DNA from: a virus
IMG/VR virus record: IMGVR_UViG_3300031707_000172
Coordinates: 1 to 24,028 of that record
Direction: 5' to 3' (one strand)
DNA length: 24,028 nt
Part shown: positions 14,468 to 21,648 of the stretch, piece by piece
Layout: each line of letters opens with the position of its first letter
Position numbering within the stretch: position 1 is the first letter of the stretch
The notes under the pieces: model-generated
Told to the model about the DNA's origin: nothing
Database searches by the model: none
The model's input: the letters and a program-made list of their open reading frames with translations, nothing else
Program-made: the position numbers and the translations under genes

Positions 14468-15324
14468 TGGAAAACGAAGAGGAGCGGAACTACCTTGACT
14501 TATTAAAAAACATATTAGAGAATGGCGAGACTCGAAATGACAGGACTGGAATTGGCACTAAATCTATTTTCGGCACAATATTAAGGTTTTCTCTTAAGGA
14601 AAACACTATACCATTATTAACCTCAAAGAAAATGCATGTTCGTGGTATTATTGAGGAGCTATTGTTTTTTATTCGAGGAGATACGAATACAAAATTGCTT
14701 GAGGAAAAAGGCGTTAATATTTGGAGAGGGAATACAAGCCGCAAATTTTTGGATAGTCGTAATTTATTTCATTACAGCGAAGGTATGATTGGGCCGATGT
14801 ATGGAGCGCAATGGAGGAATTTTGGCGATGGAAAGACAGTCGGAGAGGATCAATTAAAAAACGCATTGTCATTAATTAAAACGGATCCTGAGAGTCGCAG
14901 GATTATTATTAGTGCATACAATCCCAATGTTTCAAAGCTTTGCGTATTGGACCCATGTCATTTTTTCATGCAATTTTACGTCAGCGGGGATGAATTAAGC
15001 TGTCAATTTCAAATGCGTAGCGTTGACAGCTTTTTAGGGCTTGGATATAATTTAGTTTGTTATGCCACGTTAACTCATTTAATGGCAAAAGCATCTGGTC
15101 TAAAAGCAAATGAATTAATATTTGTTGGCGGCGACACTCATATTTACAACAATCATATAAATCAGGTTAAAGAGCAAATATCTCGTAAGCCATATCCGTT
15201 CCCCAAGCTTAATATAAATAAAGATATAGGTTCAATTGAAGATATGGAAGATTTGTCATTTGAAAATTTTAAATTAGACGGATATATTAGCCACCCAGCA
15301 ATAAAAGGAAATATGGCAATATGA
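14467..15324 (+). CDS. thyA: Thymidylate synthase (ThyA family)
   Basis: A 285-residue protein that converts dUMP and methylene-tetrahydrofolate to dTMP and dihydrofolate. Seen: NDRTGIGTKSIFG (24-36), EELLFFIRGDTNTK, IGPMYGAQWRNFG, the active-site loop LDPCHFFMQFYV with Cys164, RRIIISAYNP, MRSVDSFLGLGYN (183-195) with the phosphate-site Arg184 and uracil-reading Asn195, and GDTHIYNNH (222-230). Asn195 (rather than Asp) argues for dUMP, not dCMP, as substrate; a dUMP hydroxymethylase of the same fold is a remaining alternative. ATG 14467 shares its A with the upstream TGA; an in-frame GTG lies one codon earlier. It overlaps folA by ATGA. Confidence 0.93.
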   Translation: MENEEERNYLDLLKNILENGETRNDRTGIGTKSIFGTILRFSLKENTIPLLTSKKMHVRGIIEELLFFIRGDTNTKLLEEKGVNIWRGNTSRKFLDSRNLFHYSEGMIGPMYGAQWRNFGDGKTVGEDQLKNALSLIKTDPESRRIIISAYNPNVSKLCVLDPCHFFMQFYVSGDELSCQFQMRSVDSFLGLGYNLVCYATLTHLMAKASGLKANELIFVGGDTHIYNNHINQVKEQISRKPYPFPKLNINKDIGSIEDMEDLSFENFKLDGYISHPAIKGNMAI

Positions 15325-15812
15325 TAAAAATAATTGCGGCAGTTTCCATGAACGGCATTATCGGAGTAAAGACAAAAGACAGATCAATGATTCCATGGCA
15401 TTATAAAGAGGACATGCAGTTTTTCAAAAAAATGACAACTGGACATAATATCATAATGGGGCGACAAACCTGTATTGATATTGGTAAGCCGCTTCCAAAC
15501 AGAAAAAATATAGTTGTTTCAAATATTCTTGGGCCGACATCATTATTTAATCATATTGTAAAATCAACAGATGAAGCAGTCGCATTATCAGACATAGACA
15601 AAGATATTTGGTTCATAGGTGGTGGGTCAATATATAAAGATGCGTTAAAGTTTGCATCTGAAATATACCTCACTATTATTCCAATAACAATAGACGAGAC
15701 ATTGTACGATTCAGTTGTCAGATTTCCATGGGTGAATCCGCTGATTTTCCGACATGAATATTATGAAAAATTATCGGAAAATATGCATGTAATTAAGTTC
15801 TCTAAGAGTTAA
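15321..15812 (+). CDS. folA: Dihydrofolate reductase
   Basis: A 163-residue enzyme that regenerates tetrahydrofolate from the dihydrofolate made by ThyA, using NADPH. Family marks: IIAAVSMNGIIGV at the N-terminus, IPWHYKEDMQFFKKMT (24-39) with the active-site acidic residue, GHNIIMGRQT (nucleotide site), LPNRKNIVVS, and IWFIGGGSIYKDAL (the glycine-rich cofactor turn). Length is normal for bacterial and phage DHFR. It follows thyA with an ATGA overlap, the common thyA-folA pairing. Confidence 0.93.
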   Translation: MIKIIAAVSMNGIIGVKTKDRSMIPWHYKEDMQFFKKMTTGHNIIMGRQTCIDIGKPLPNRKNIVVSNILGPTSLFNHIVKSTDEAVALSDIDKDIWFIGGGSIYKDALKFASEIYLTIIPITIDETLYDSVVRFPWVNPLIFRHEYYEKLSENMHVIKFSKS

Positions 15813-15833
15813 TAATTGGTTGGCATATCGATA

Positions 15834-15858
15834 TATATTGCAGAGGAGACTGCATATA
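15834..15858 (+). promoter_or_regulatory. Hairpin presenting the ribosome site of the helicase gene
   Basis: TGCAG (15839-15843) and CTGCA (15850-15854) pair around the loop AGGAGA, which is itself the Shine-Dalgarno site. A one-base bulge lets TATA on either side extend the stem. The TTG start lies at 15860. Such a loop could hold the site open or respond to temperature or a protein. Confidence 0.45.
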
Positions 15859-15859
15859 A

Positions 15860-17356
15860 TTGATTGAAACAGTAAGCCAGCTAATAATTCATGATAATAA
15901 GCATTGTCAGTATATTACGAACAATATAGTTATATTTAACAAGCTCAAGAGACATTTATCATACAAGGCAGTTGGTGTTGAATATACAGCTGCTTATAAG
16001 AATGGGTGGAGTGGCATTACATATTTAATGGATAAACACGGATATTTTTTACTTGGTTTATTAAGCAATGTCAAAGAGTTTTTGGCTGAAAATAAAGATT
16101 ATCCGACAATTACAGACAATAGAAAAAAAGTAATTACAAATGAAAGTATTGATTTAACAGAAAAATTAAAAAATATAAATATAACTCCAAGAGATTATCA
16201 AGAAAAAATAGTTGAGGTATCGTTAAATAATTCAAAGGGTATAGTTAGGGCGTGTACAGGTAGTGGCAAGACCATCTGCACCGCTATGATAACTGCAAAA
16301 GTTAATAAGCCTACCATCATATATGTTATTGGGCTAGATTTGCTGCAACAATTTCACGATCTATTTTCCTCTTTATTTGATGAGGAGATTGGGTTTATTG
16401 GAAACGGAATATGTAATGTTAGGAGAATAAACATTGCAAGCATATGGACAGTTGGAAGATCATTAAAATTAAATCCAAAGGGCATTGTTGATGAAGAGGA
16501 TGATTTAGTTGAGAAAGAGCCGAGCCAAGAACAAGCGGCTCAGGTTGTGAATATGTTAAAAATATCTAAGCTACATATTTTTGATGAGAGTCATGTTATT
16601 ACTACCGACACAATAAAGCACATACTTAACACAATTGATCCTGAGCATATTCTTGGGTTTTCTGGTACGCCTTATCGTGATGACGGAACAGATATGCTTA
16701 TTACTGGTATTCTTGGAGAAAAAATTATTGATGTTAGTGCATCATTATTAATTAAAAGCGGAGTTCTTGCTCAGCCAATAATTAAGTTTATTTCAGTTCC
16801 GCCAATACATATGCAGATGGCGCAATATCAAACAGTATATAAGGCATACATAGTTGATAATGAGGCCAGGAATAATTTAATAATTCAGCAAGCAGAAGAA
16901 TTGCTTGAAAAGAAATATACTCCACTTATTTTATTTAAACAGATAAAGCATGGGGCACTTTTATTCGAGATGATGAAGGAACGTGGAATTAAATGTGAAA
17001 TATTAGATGGTAATGATTCGTTAGAAAGAAGGACCGAAGTTAAGAAAATGTTGGAAAATAAAGAGATAAGCTTAATACTGGCCAGCACTATATTTGATAT
17101 TGGAGTAGACTTACCAGTACTTAATGCTCTAATTTTAGCTGGCGGAGGAAAGAGCAGTATTCGTACATTGCAAAGAATTGGCCGCGTTATTCGTTCATAT
17201 CCTGGTAAGAAGGTTGCGGCCATTGTTGATTTTTATGATCAAGTTAAGTTTCTAAAAAAGCATGCCGAGTTAAGATATGGTATTTATAAAAACGAAAATG
17301 GGTTCAAAATATTTAAGACAAAAGAAATGTATAAGCTTGATAGGCACGCAGAATAA
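15860..17356 (+). CDS. Superfamily 2 DNA helicase, UvsW-like
   Basis: A 498-residue ATP-dependent helicase with RDYQ (111-114), Walker A CTGSGKT (132-138), FDESH (241-245), SGTPYR (268-273) and QRIGR (438-442). The N-terminal 100 residues (GWSGITYLMDKHGYFLLG) resemble the UvsW family N-terminal domain that binds branched DNA. T4 UvsW unwinds R-loops and drives branch migration, moving replication from origin-dependent to recombination-dependent mode; a like role is inferred. The start is TTG 15860, with AGGAGA 11 nt upstream in a hairpin loop; the next Met is residue 57, inside the N-terminal domain. It opens a unit with replication genes downstream. Confidence 0.9.
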   Translation: MIETVSQLIIHDNKHCQYITNNIVIFNKLKRHLSYKAVGVEYTAAYKNGWSGITYLMDKHGYFLLGLLSNVKEFLAENKDYPTITDNRKKVITNESIDLTEKLKNINITPRDYQEKIVEVSLNNSKGIVRACTGSGKTICTAMITAKVNKPTIIYVIGLDLLQQFHDLFSSLFDEEIGFIGNGICNVRRINIASIWTVGRSLKLNPKGIVDEEDDLVEKEPSQEQAAQVVNMLKISKLHIFDESHVITTDTIKHILNTIDPEHILGFSGTPYRDDGTDMLITGILGEKIIDVSASLLIKSGVLAQPIIKFISVPPIHMQMAQYQTVYKAYIVDNEARNNLIIQQAEELLEKKYTPLILFKQIKHGALLFEMMKERGIKCEILDGNDSLERRTEVKKMLENKEISLILASTIFDIGVDLPVLNALILAGGGKSSIRTLQRIGRVIRSYPGKKVAAIVDFYDQVKFLKKHAELRYGIYKNENGFKIFKTKEMYKLDRHAE

Positions 17357-17361
17357 ACATC

Positions 17362-18699
17362 GTGGAACATTGCTGCTATCTAATTAGAAACTCTGTTAAT
17401 AACAAAGTTTACGTTGGCGTTACTAAAAAGACAATAGATCAGAGATTTGCTGAACATGCAAAAATTTCCAATTTCAAAAATGATAAAAACAAATATGCCA
17501 TCAATCACGCTATTGCTAAGTATGGCAAGGATAATTTTAATATAATTGAGCTTGAAAAGTTCGGAAGTTCTGATTTAGCTTACGCTGCCGAAGTCAAATA
17601 TATAAACCAATACCAATCAAATAAAGCTAAATATGGCTATAATGAAACGTCCGGGGGAAAAGCTGGATCGATTTATAAATTATCGCTTAATAAAAAGTTA
17701 ATTTGCGACGTATTGACAGGTTATTGTGAAGGGTTAAAGGTTAGAGACATGGCTAATAAACATGGTATCTCTTACTATAGAATTTTTGATATCACAAGAT
17801 TAATATTCTCTAAAGATCATGAAATACCTAAAGAGTTAATTGAGCGCGTAAGATGTAAAAAATACAAGTCAAGCAAAAGAAAAAAAATAAACAAAGATAT
17901 AGCAATAAATATATTATCTGATTTTTCTACTGGCAAATATTCAATAACAAAATTAGCTAAAATATATAATGTTTCAACTTCTAATATGTTTAGCATAGTT
18001 AAGCGGCTTACATTTTCTTACATTGTGATTGATACTAAAATAACAAAAAAGATTAACAAAATTTTAACAAATAAAAGGTTGCGCAAGATGGCGAAGACGA
18101 TTCAAAATAATGATGATATTGTTGGAAGCTTCTCTGATTACCCAAATGATGCTTATAAGAAGTTTTTTGATAAGTTTTTGGAAACAGATAAATTGGAGAT
18201 AAAGGCATGGAGACCGATTAATGTATTGGCGTATTTTTGTAATAAATACGAGCAGCATTATAATGAAAAATATAAGTTTAAATTCAATAGCCCTAAACCA
18301 TCTAATTGTTATGAAATGTTTCAGATTAAAAAGTTAGCATCAATGATAAGCTCGGATCCGGAAATATTAAAATCTTATATTGATTGGGTTTTTAAGACAC
18401 GTGTAAAGGAAGCTAAACGAAAATTAACATCGATAGCGTTTTTAACAGTAGAAAGCCTGTCGGTCGAATATAAGATGAAATACTTGTTTACAAATAGCCA
18501 TAAAATTCAATTAAGCAGATCTTTTCCTTTACCAATTGAATATAAATCAATTCTTGATAAGGCCGGATTAAGCATTAATACATACGGGGATCTAGCATTT
18601 TTAGTTCAAATGCAAAATCCAGGGGAAAGGGTGTTGGCGGCATTCGAAGAATTAAAAATTATTGGATTTAGTTTTGAAACGTTGAAAAAAGTCATTTGA
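17362..18699 (+). CDS. GIY-YIG homing endonuclease fused in frame to an unknown phage protein
   Basis: A 445-residue reading with two parts. Residues 1-240: GIY-YIG nuclease (CYLIRN, VYVGVTKKT, R28, E77, GYNETSGGKAG 92-102), then two helix-turn-helix-like segments (VRDMANKHGISYYRIFDI and ITKLAKIYNVSTSNMFSI). Residues 243-445: a separate domain that looks like a conserved phage replication or regulatory protein (WRPINVLAYFCNKYEQHY, LKSYIDWVFKTRV, KLTSIAFLTVESL) that I cannot name. The start is GTG, 5 bp after the helicase stop. No stop separates the parts, and an ATG at 18088 with AAAAGG upstream could begin the second part alone. Confidence 0.82.
   Translation: MEHCCYLIRNSVNNKVYVGVTKKTIDQRFAEHAKISNFKNDKNKYAINHAIAKYGKDNFNIIELEKFGSSDLAYAAEVKYINQYQSNKAKYGYNETSGGKAGSIYKLSLNKKLICDVLTGYCEGLKVRDMANKHGISYYRIFDITRLIFSKDHEIPKELIERVRCKKYKSSKRKKINKDIAINILSDFSTGKYSITKLAKIYNVSTSNMFSIVKRLTFSYIVIDTKITKKINKILTNKRLRKMAKTIQNNDDIVGSFSDYPNDAYKKFFDKFLETDKLEIKAWRPINVLAYFCNKYEQHYNEKYKFKFNSPKPSNCYEMFQIKKLASMISSDPEILKSYIDWVFKTRVKEAKRKLTSIAFLTVESLSVEYKMKYLFTNSHKIQLSRSFPLPIEYKSILDKAGLSINTYGDLAFLVQMQNPGERVLAAFEELKIIGFSFETLKKVI
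18088..18699 (+). other. Possible internal product: unknown replication-region protein
   Basis: ATG 18088, preceded by AAAAGG at 18073-18078 with a 9-nt spacer, would give a 203-residue protein starting MAKTIQNNDDIVGSF. The N-terminal region is acidic and then rich in aromatic and charged residues. This is likely the original gene, onto whose 5' end the endonuclease was fused. Confidence 0.55.
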
Positions 18700-18703
18700 T
18701 TAA

Positions 18704-18889
18704 CATGAACTTATAGATTATTCCGTAAACTGGTATAAAAACGACGAATTTCATCGAGAAGATGGTCCTGCTATTGAAACAAAAAACGGAACATATTTTG
18801 AATATTGGCTTGATGGAAAACAACTTAATTTTCCGAATAATATTAGATTAACAAAAGACCAAATGGAACTATATATCACTTTCATGTGA
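18704..18889 (+). pseudogene. Decayed REDGPA-repeat gene, first copy
   Basis: In frame, this reads WYKNDEFHREDGPAIETKNG, then the full tail of the gene at 2994-3470 (TYFEYWLDGKQLNF, then NNIRLTKDQMELYITFM) and TGA at 18887-18889. There is no usable start: the bases around 18705-18720 resemble the start of the intact gene but are shifted and lead to a TAG. Only one repeat remains of the five. Confidence 0.8.
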
Positions 18890-18899
18890 GATCTTGAAT

Positions 18900-19099
18900 A
18901 TGAAAAATGGATTAGAAATAGACGAATACGGAAATAAGTTTTGGTATAAAAACGGCAAATGGCATCGAGAAGATGGTCCTGCTGTTGAACTTAATAACGG
19001 AACATATTTTGAATATTGGATTAAACATGAGCGAATAAATTTCCTAATAATATTAGGTTGACCAAAGAACAAATAGAATTATTAGCCGCTTTTATTTGA
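18900..19099 (+). pseudogene. Frameshifted REDGPA-repeat gene, second copy
   Basis: ATG 18900 opens with MKNGLEIDEYGNKFWYKNGK, nearly the start of the intact gene (MKNELEIDKYGDKFW), with one HREDGPA repeat. A one-base deletion in the T-run near 19041 moves the frame, giving an early stop at 19059-19061 (53 residues). In the next frame the tail continues as PNNIRLTKEQIELLAAFI to TGA 19097-19099. It may still make the short product. Confidence 0.8.
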
Positions 19100-19136
19100 A
19101 ATTTTGAATATTAAAAAAAAGGATTAAAAATATATA

Positions 19137-19520
19137 ATGATAGAAAAAAATCAATTTGTTAAGGTATTTTTTAAAAATTCAATATGCGCAGATGGATTTG
19201 TGGAACATTGGACAAACCAAAATGCGGTGTTAATATCTATGGATGGTAAATCGCGTTTCATAATTCAAAATGTTTCTGAAGATGTAATAGCCGTTAAAAT
19301 ATTTCTTGATATTATAAAGCCAAAGCCAAAACAACATGTGGAAAAACAACCGGAAACCATTAATCAAGATGATAAATATTTTAAAATAAAATCATTAATT
19401 GAACTTAGAAAACTTCAATTAGAACAAGAAAAAAAGATTATATCAGAAAAGTTAAAAGAACACTCTCCAATATATTCCAAACAAATAAAATACCAAAATC
19501 CATTTACGGGGTCAAAATAA
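19137..19520 (+). CDS. Hypothetical protein with possible Sm-like N-terminal barrel
   Basis: A 127-residue protein. Residues 1-62 alternate strands and turns (FVKVFFKNSICADGFVEHW, AVLISMDGKSRFIIQNVSED, VIAVKIF) in a way that recalls small Sm-like or SH3-like barrels; this is a pattern likeness only. Residues 80-115 form a charged helix, likely coiled coil (SLIELRKLQLEQEKKIISEK). An AAGGAT site precedes the ATG. The gene lies directly upstream of the helicase loader with no gap, which suggests a part in replication, untested. Confidence 0.65.
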   Translation: MIEKNQFVKVFFKNSICADGFVEHWTNQNAVLISMDGKSRFIIQNVSEDVIAVKIFLDIIKPKPKQHVEKQPETINQDDKYFKIKSLIELRKLQLEQEKKIISEKLKEHSPIYSKQIKYQNPFTGSK

Positions 19521-20231
19521 ATGTCGCAAGATTATTTTTCCAGATCAAAAGCATTAAACAATATACCTCAAAGAAAAATACAGGAAAAATTATTAACAAT
19601 AGAAAACTCAAATGATTCGACAGATACCAAAAATATAAAATCAATAGCCTATAATCGATATGCCGAATCAAATATTCCATTAGAATACTGGGAGCTAAAA
19701 ATGGAAAGAGATTTTATTGGCGATAAATCATTATTAGCAAAATATGAAGAAGTTGTAAATGATTTGAAATTTGCCTATACTAACGGCACTTCAATTTGTT
19801 TTGCCGGCCCACATGGAGTAGGCAAAAGCTTTTCATCAATTTCAATACTTAAAAAAGCTTCACAAAAAGGATTCTCTTGTCAATATTCCGAAATGACAAA
19901 TATTATATCTGTAATAACACAGGCATCGTCCGAAGAAAAGTTCCTTGCCAAACGAGAGCTGTCAATTGTTGATTTTCTAGTAATTGATGAAGTTGATATC
20001 CGCTTCTTCTCTTCTTCGGAAGCTGCAAATGAATTATACGCAAAAAACCTTGAATCAATATTCAGAACCAGAAAACAAAATAAACTACCAACTATTATCT
20101 GTACCAATAGCCCAAATATATTAGAGAGTTTTACCGGGGCATTAAAACAAAGCCTTGGAAGCTTATTCTCAAACAGCATGCAAATAGTGCCTGTTTTTGG
20201 CGAAGATTTTAGAAAGATCAAGAAAGGTTAA
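19521..20231 (+). CDS. DnaC/IstB-like AAA+ helicase loader
   Basis: A 236-residue AAA+ ATPase. Walker A GPHGVGKS (96-103), Walker B FLVIDEVD (152-159), sensor 1 TIICTNS (191-197) and a late Arg/Lys-rich end. The N-terminal region with RYAESNIPLEYW matches the segment before the ATPase core in DnaC-like proteins. Such loaders place a hexameric helicase on DNA. The gene lies 7 bp upstream of a DnaB-like helicase, its expected partner. Confidence 0.88.
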   Translation: MSQDYFSRSKALNNIPQRKIQEKLLTIENSNDSTDTKNIKSIAYNRYAESNIPLEYWELKMERDFIGDKSLLAKYEEVVNDLKFAYTNGTSICFAGPHGVGKSFSSISILKKASQKGFSCQYSEMTNIISVITQASSEEKFLAKRELSIVDFLVIDEVDIRFFSSSEAANELYAKNLESIFRTRKQNKLPTIICTNSPNILESFTGALKQSLGSLFSNSMQIVPVFGEDFRKIKKG

Positions 20232-20238
20232 TTACTAC

Positions 20239-21648
20239 ATGTCATTCTCAACTTTAGATTTACATATTCTTAAAACTCTGATATCAAATAAAAAACATTC
20301 GGCTGATTTTGCAAACGAATATGATGCCAAATTATTTGAACCAGATATTTGGAATTTTGCAACACTAATCCTATCTTACATCAAAACATATAAAGATACA
20401 CCGACTAAACGGGTTATTATTGAAAAACTTGGTAAAACTAATAATAAATTAATTGATTATGTTGAAAATGTTTGGAAAGAAATAGACTCTGTATCTTATG
20501 ATGATAGGGAATATAAATTCGATCTTGAAAGACTTAAAAAAAGATATGCTGAAAAAGAACTCCTAGAATTAAAAGATAAATTGGCCGGTTTAGAAGTAGG
20601 CAGAATAGACGTAAATAAACAATTGGTTGAACTTCAAAAAGTCACACAGAATGTCAAAGCGCTAAATCAAGTAAAATCATATGAGCGCAAAACATTAAAA
20701 GACTCTGTCGGTCAATTTAAAGAAGAATATAATGCAAAGATGGATAACCCTACCTTTGACAAAGGGCTTCTTACAGGATACTCTTTTCTTGATCATGCTA
20801 CAGATGGATTAAGACCAGGAGAGCTTTTATTGATTGGCGCAGAAAGTGGTGGCGGTAAAAGTATGCTGCTAATGAATATGGCAATACAATTATGGATGCA
20901 AAATAATACAATAGATATGGAATCGGAATTTACCAAAGGAATCGATGTATTGTATTTTTCATTAGAAATGCCTTTCAAACCAACATTAAATCGTGTCATG
21001 TCAAGACTTGCCAATGTTCCATCACAAAAAATTCGAAATGCTAAATTAAATCAAGAGGATATGGGTAGAATAAAAAAAGCCTTAAAATTTATTAAAAACT
21101 ACCCTAATCAATTTGAAATCATTGATATTCCTCGTGGCGCAACAATGGAAGCAATGGAACAAATGTTTGAAGATGCAAAATCTCAATTTAATCCAAAGGT
21201 TGTGGTCATAGATTATCTCGGTCTAATGGATTATGATGGTGGAAAAGATATGGATGATTGGCTGAAACTTGGAAAAATTGCCGAGAAAATCCATGAGTTT
21301 GCCCGCGTTCATAATATTATTGTCTTAAGCGCCGTACAATTAAATAGAATAAAGGCGGGTAAAGAATCTGAAGATGCCGTTGGTATGCATAGAATCGGTA
21401 GATCGGCCCTTGTGATTATGAACGCGAATATTGCTTTACAATTAATAAAACATAACAAGAATGAAGATCTCCATTCTTGCATGGAGTACGCTATTATTAA
21501 GAATAGAGATGGCATGCTCGGTAAAGGCAGGTTAATAAAAAATCTAAAATGCGCAACTCTAATTGATGAAAGATATGAGCCTGACACAAGCACGTATGAT
21601 TTATATAGTATAGATGATATTTCTGAAAAGCTTGAAAAATTAGAATAA
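20239..21648 (+). CDS. Replicative DNA helicase, DnaB-like
   Basis: A 469-residue RecA-fold hexameric helicase. Residues 1-150 are a helical N-terminal and linker domain that would bind primase and loader. The motor has TGYSFLDHATDGLRPGELLLIG (written here as TGYSFLDHATDG, 179-190), Walker A GAESGGGKS (200-208), the SLEMPF segment (241-246), Walker B KVVVIDYLGLM (320-330) and the SAVQLNR motif (364-370). ATG 20239 is chosen over an in-frame start at 20197, which would overlap the loader by 35 bp and adds no domain; AAAGG lies about 11 nt before it. The stop overlaps the following nuclease gene (TAATG). Confidence 0.92.
   Translation: MSFSTLDLHILKTLISNKKHSADFANEYDAKLFEPDIWNFATLILSYIKTYKDTPTKRVIIEKLGKTNNKLIDYVENVWKEIDSVSYDDREYKFDLERLKKRYAEKELLELKDKLAGLEVGRIDVNKQLVELQKVTQNVKALNQVKSYERKTLKDSVGQFKEEYNAKMDNPTFDKGLLTGYSFLDHATDGLRPGELLLIGAESGGGKSMLLMNMAIQLWMQNNTIDMESEFTKGIDVLYFSLEMPFKPTLNRVMSRLANVPSQKIRNAKLNQEDMGRIKKALKFIKNYPNQFEIIDIPRGATMEAMEQMFEDAKSQFNPKVVVIDYLGLMDYDGGKDMDDWLKLGKIAEKIHEFARVHNIIVLSAVQLNRIKAGKESEDAVGMHRIGRSALVIMNANIALQLIKHNKNEDLHSCMEYAIIKNRDGMLGKGRLIKNLKCATLIDERYEPDTSTYDLYSIDDISEKLEKLE

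Noticed and set aside
20197-20238. Earlier start of the DnaB-like gene
   Set aside because: It lies within the helicase loader and adds 14 residues of no known domain; ATG 20239 has a ribosome site at suitable distance.
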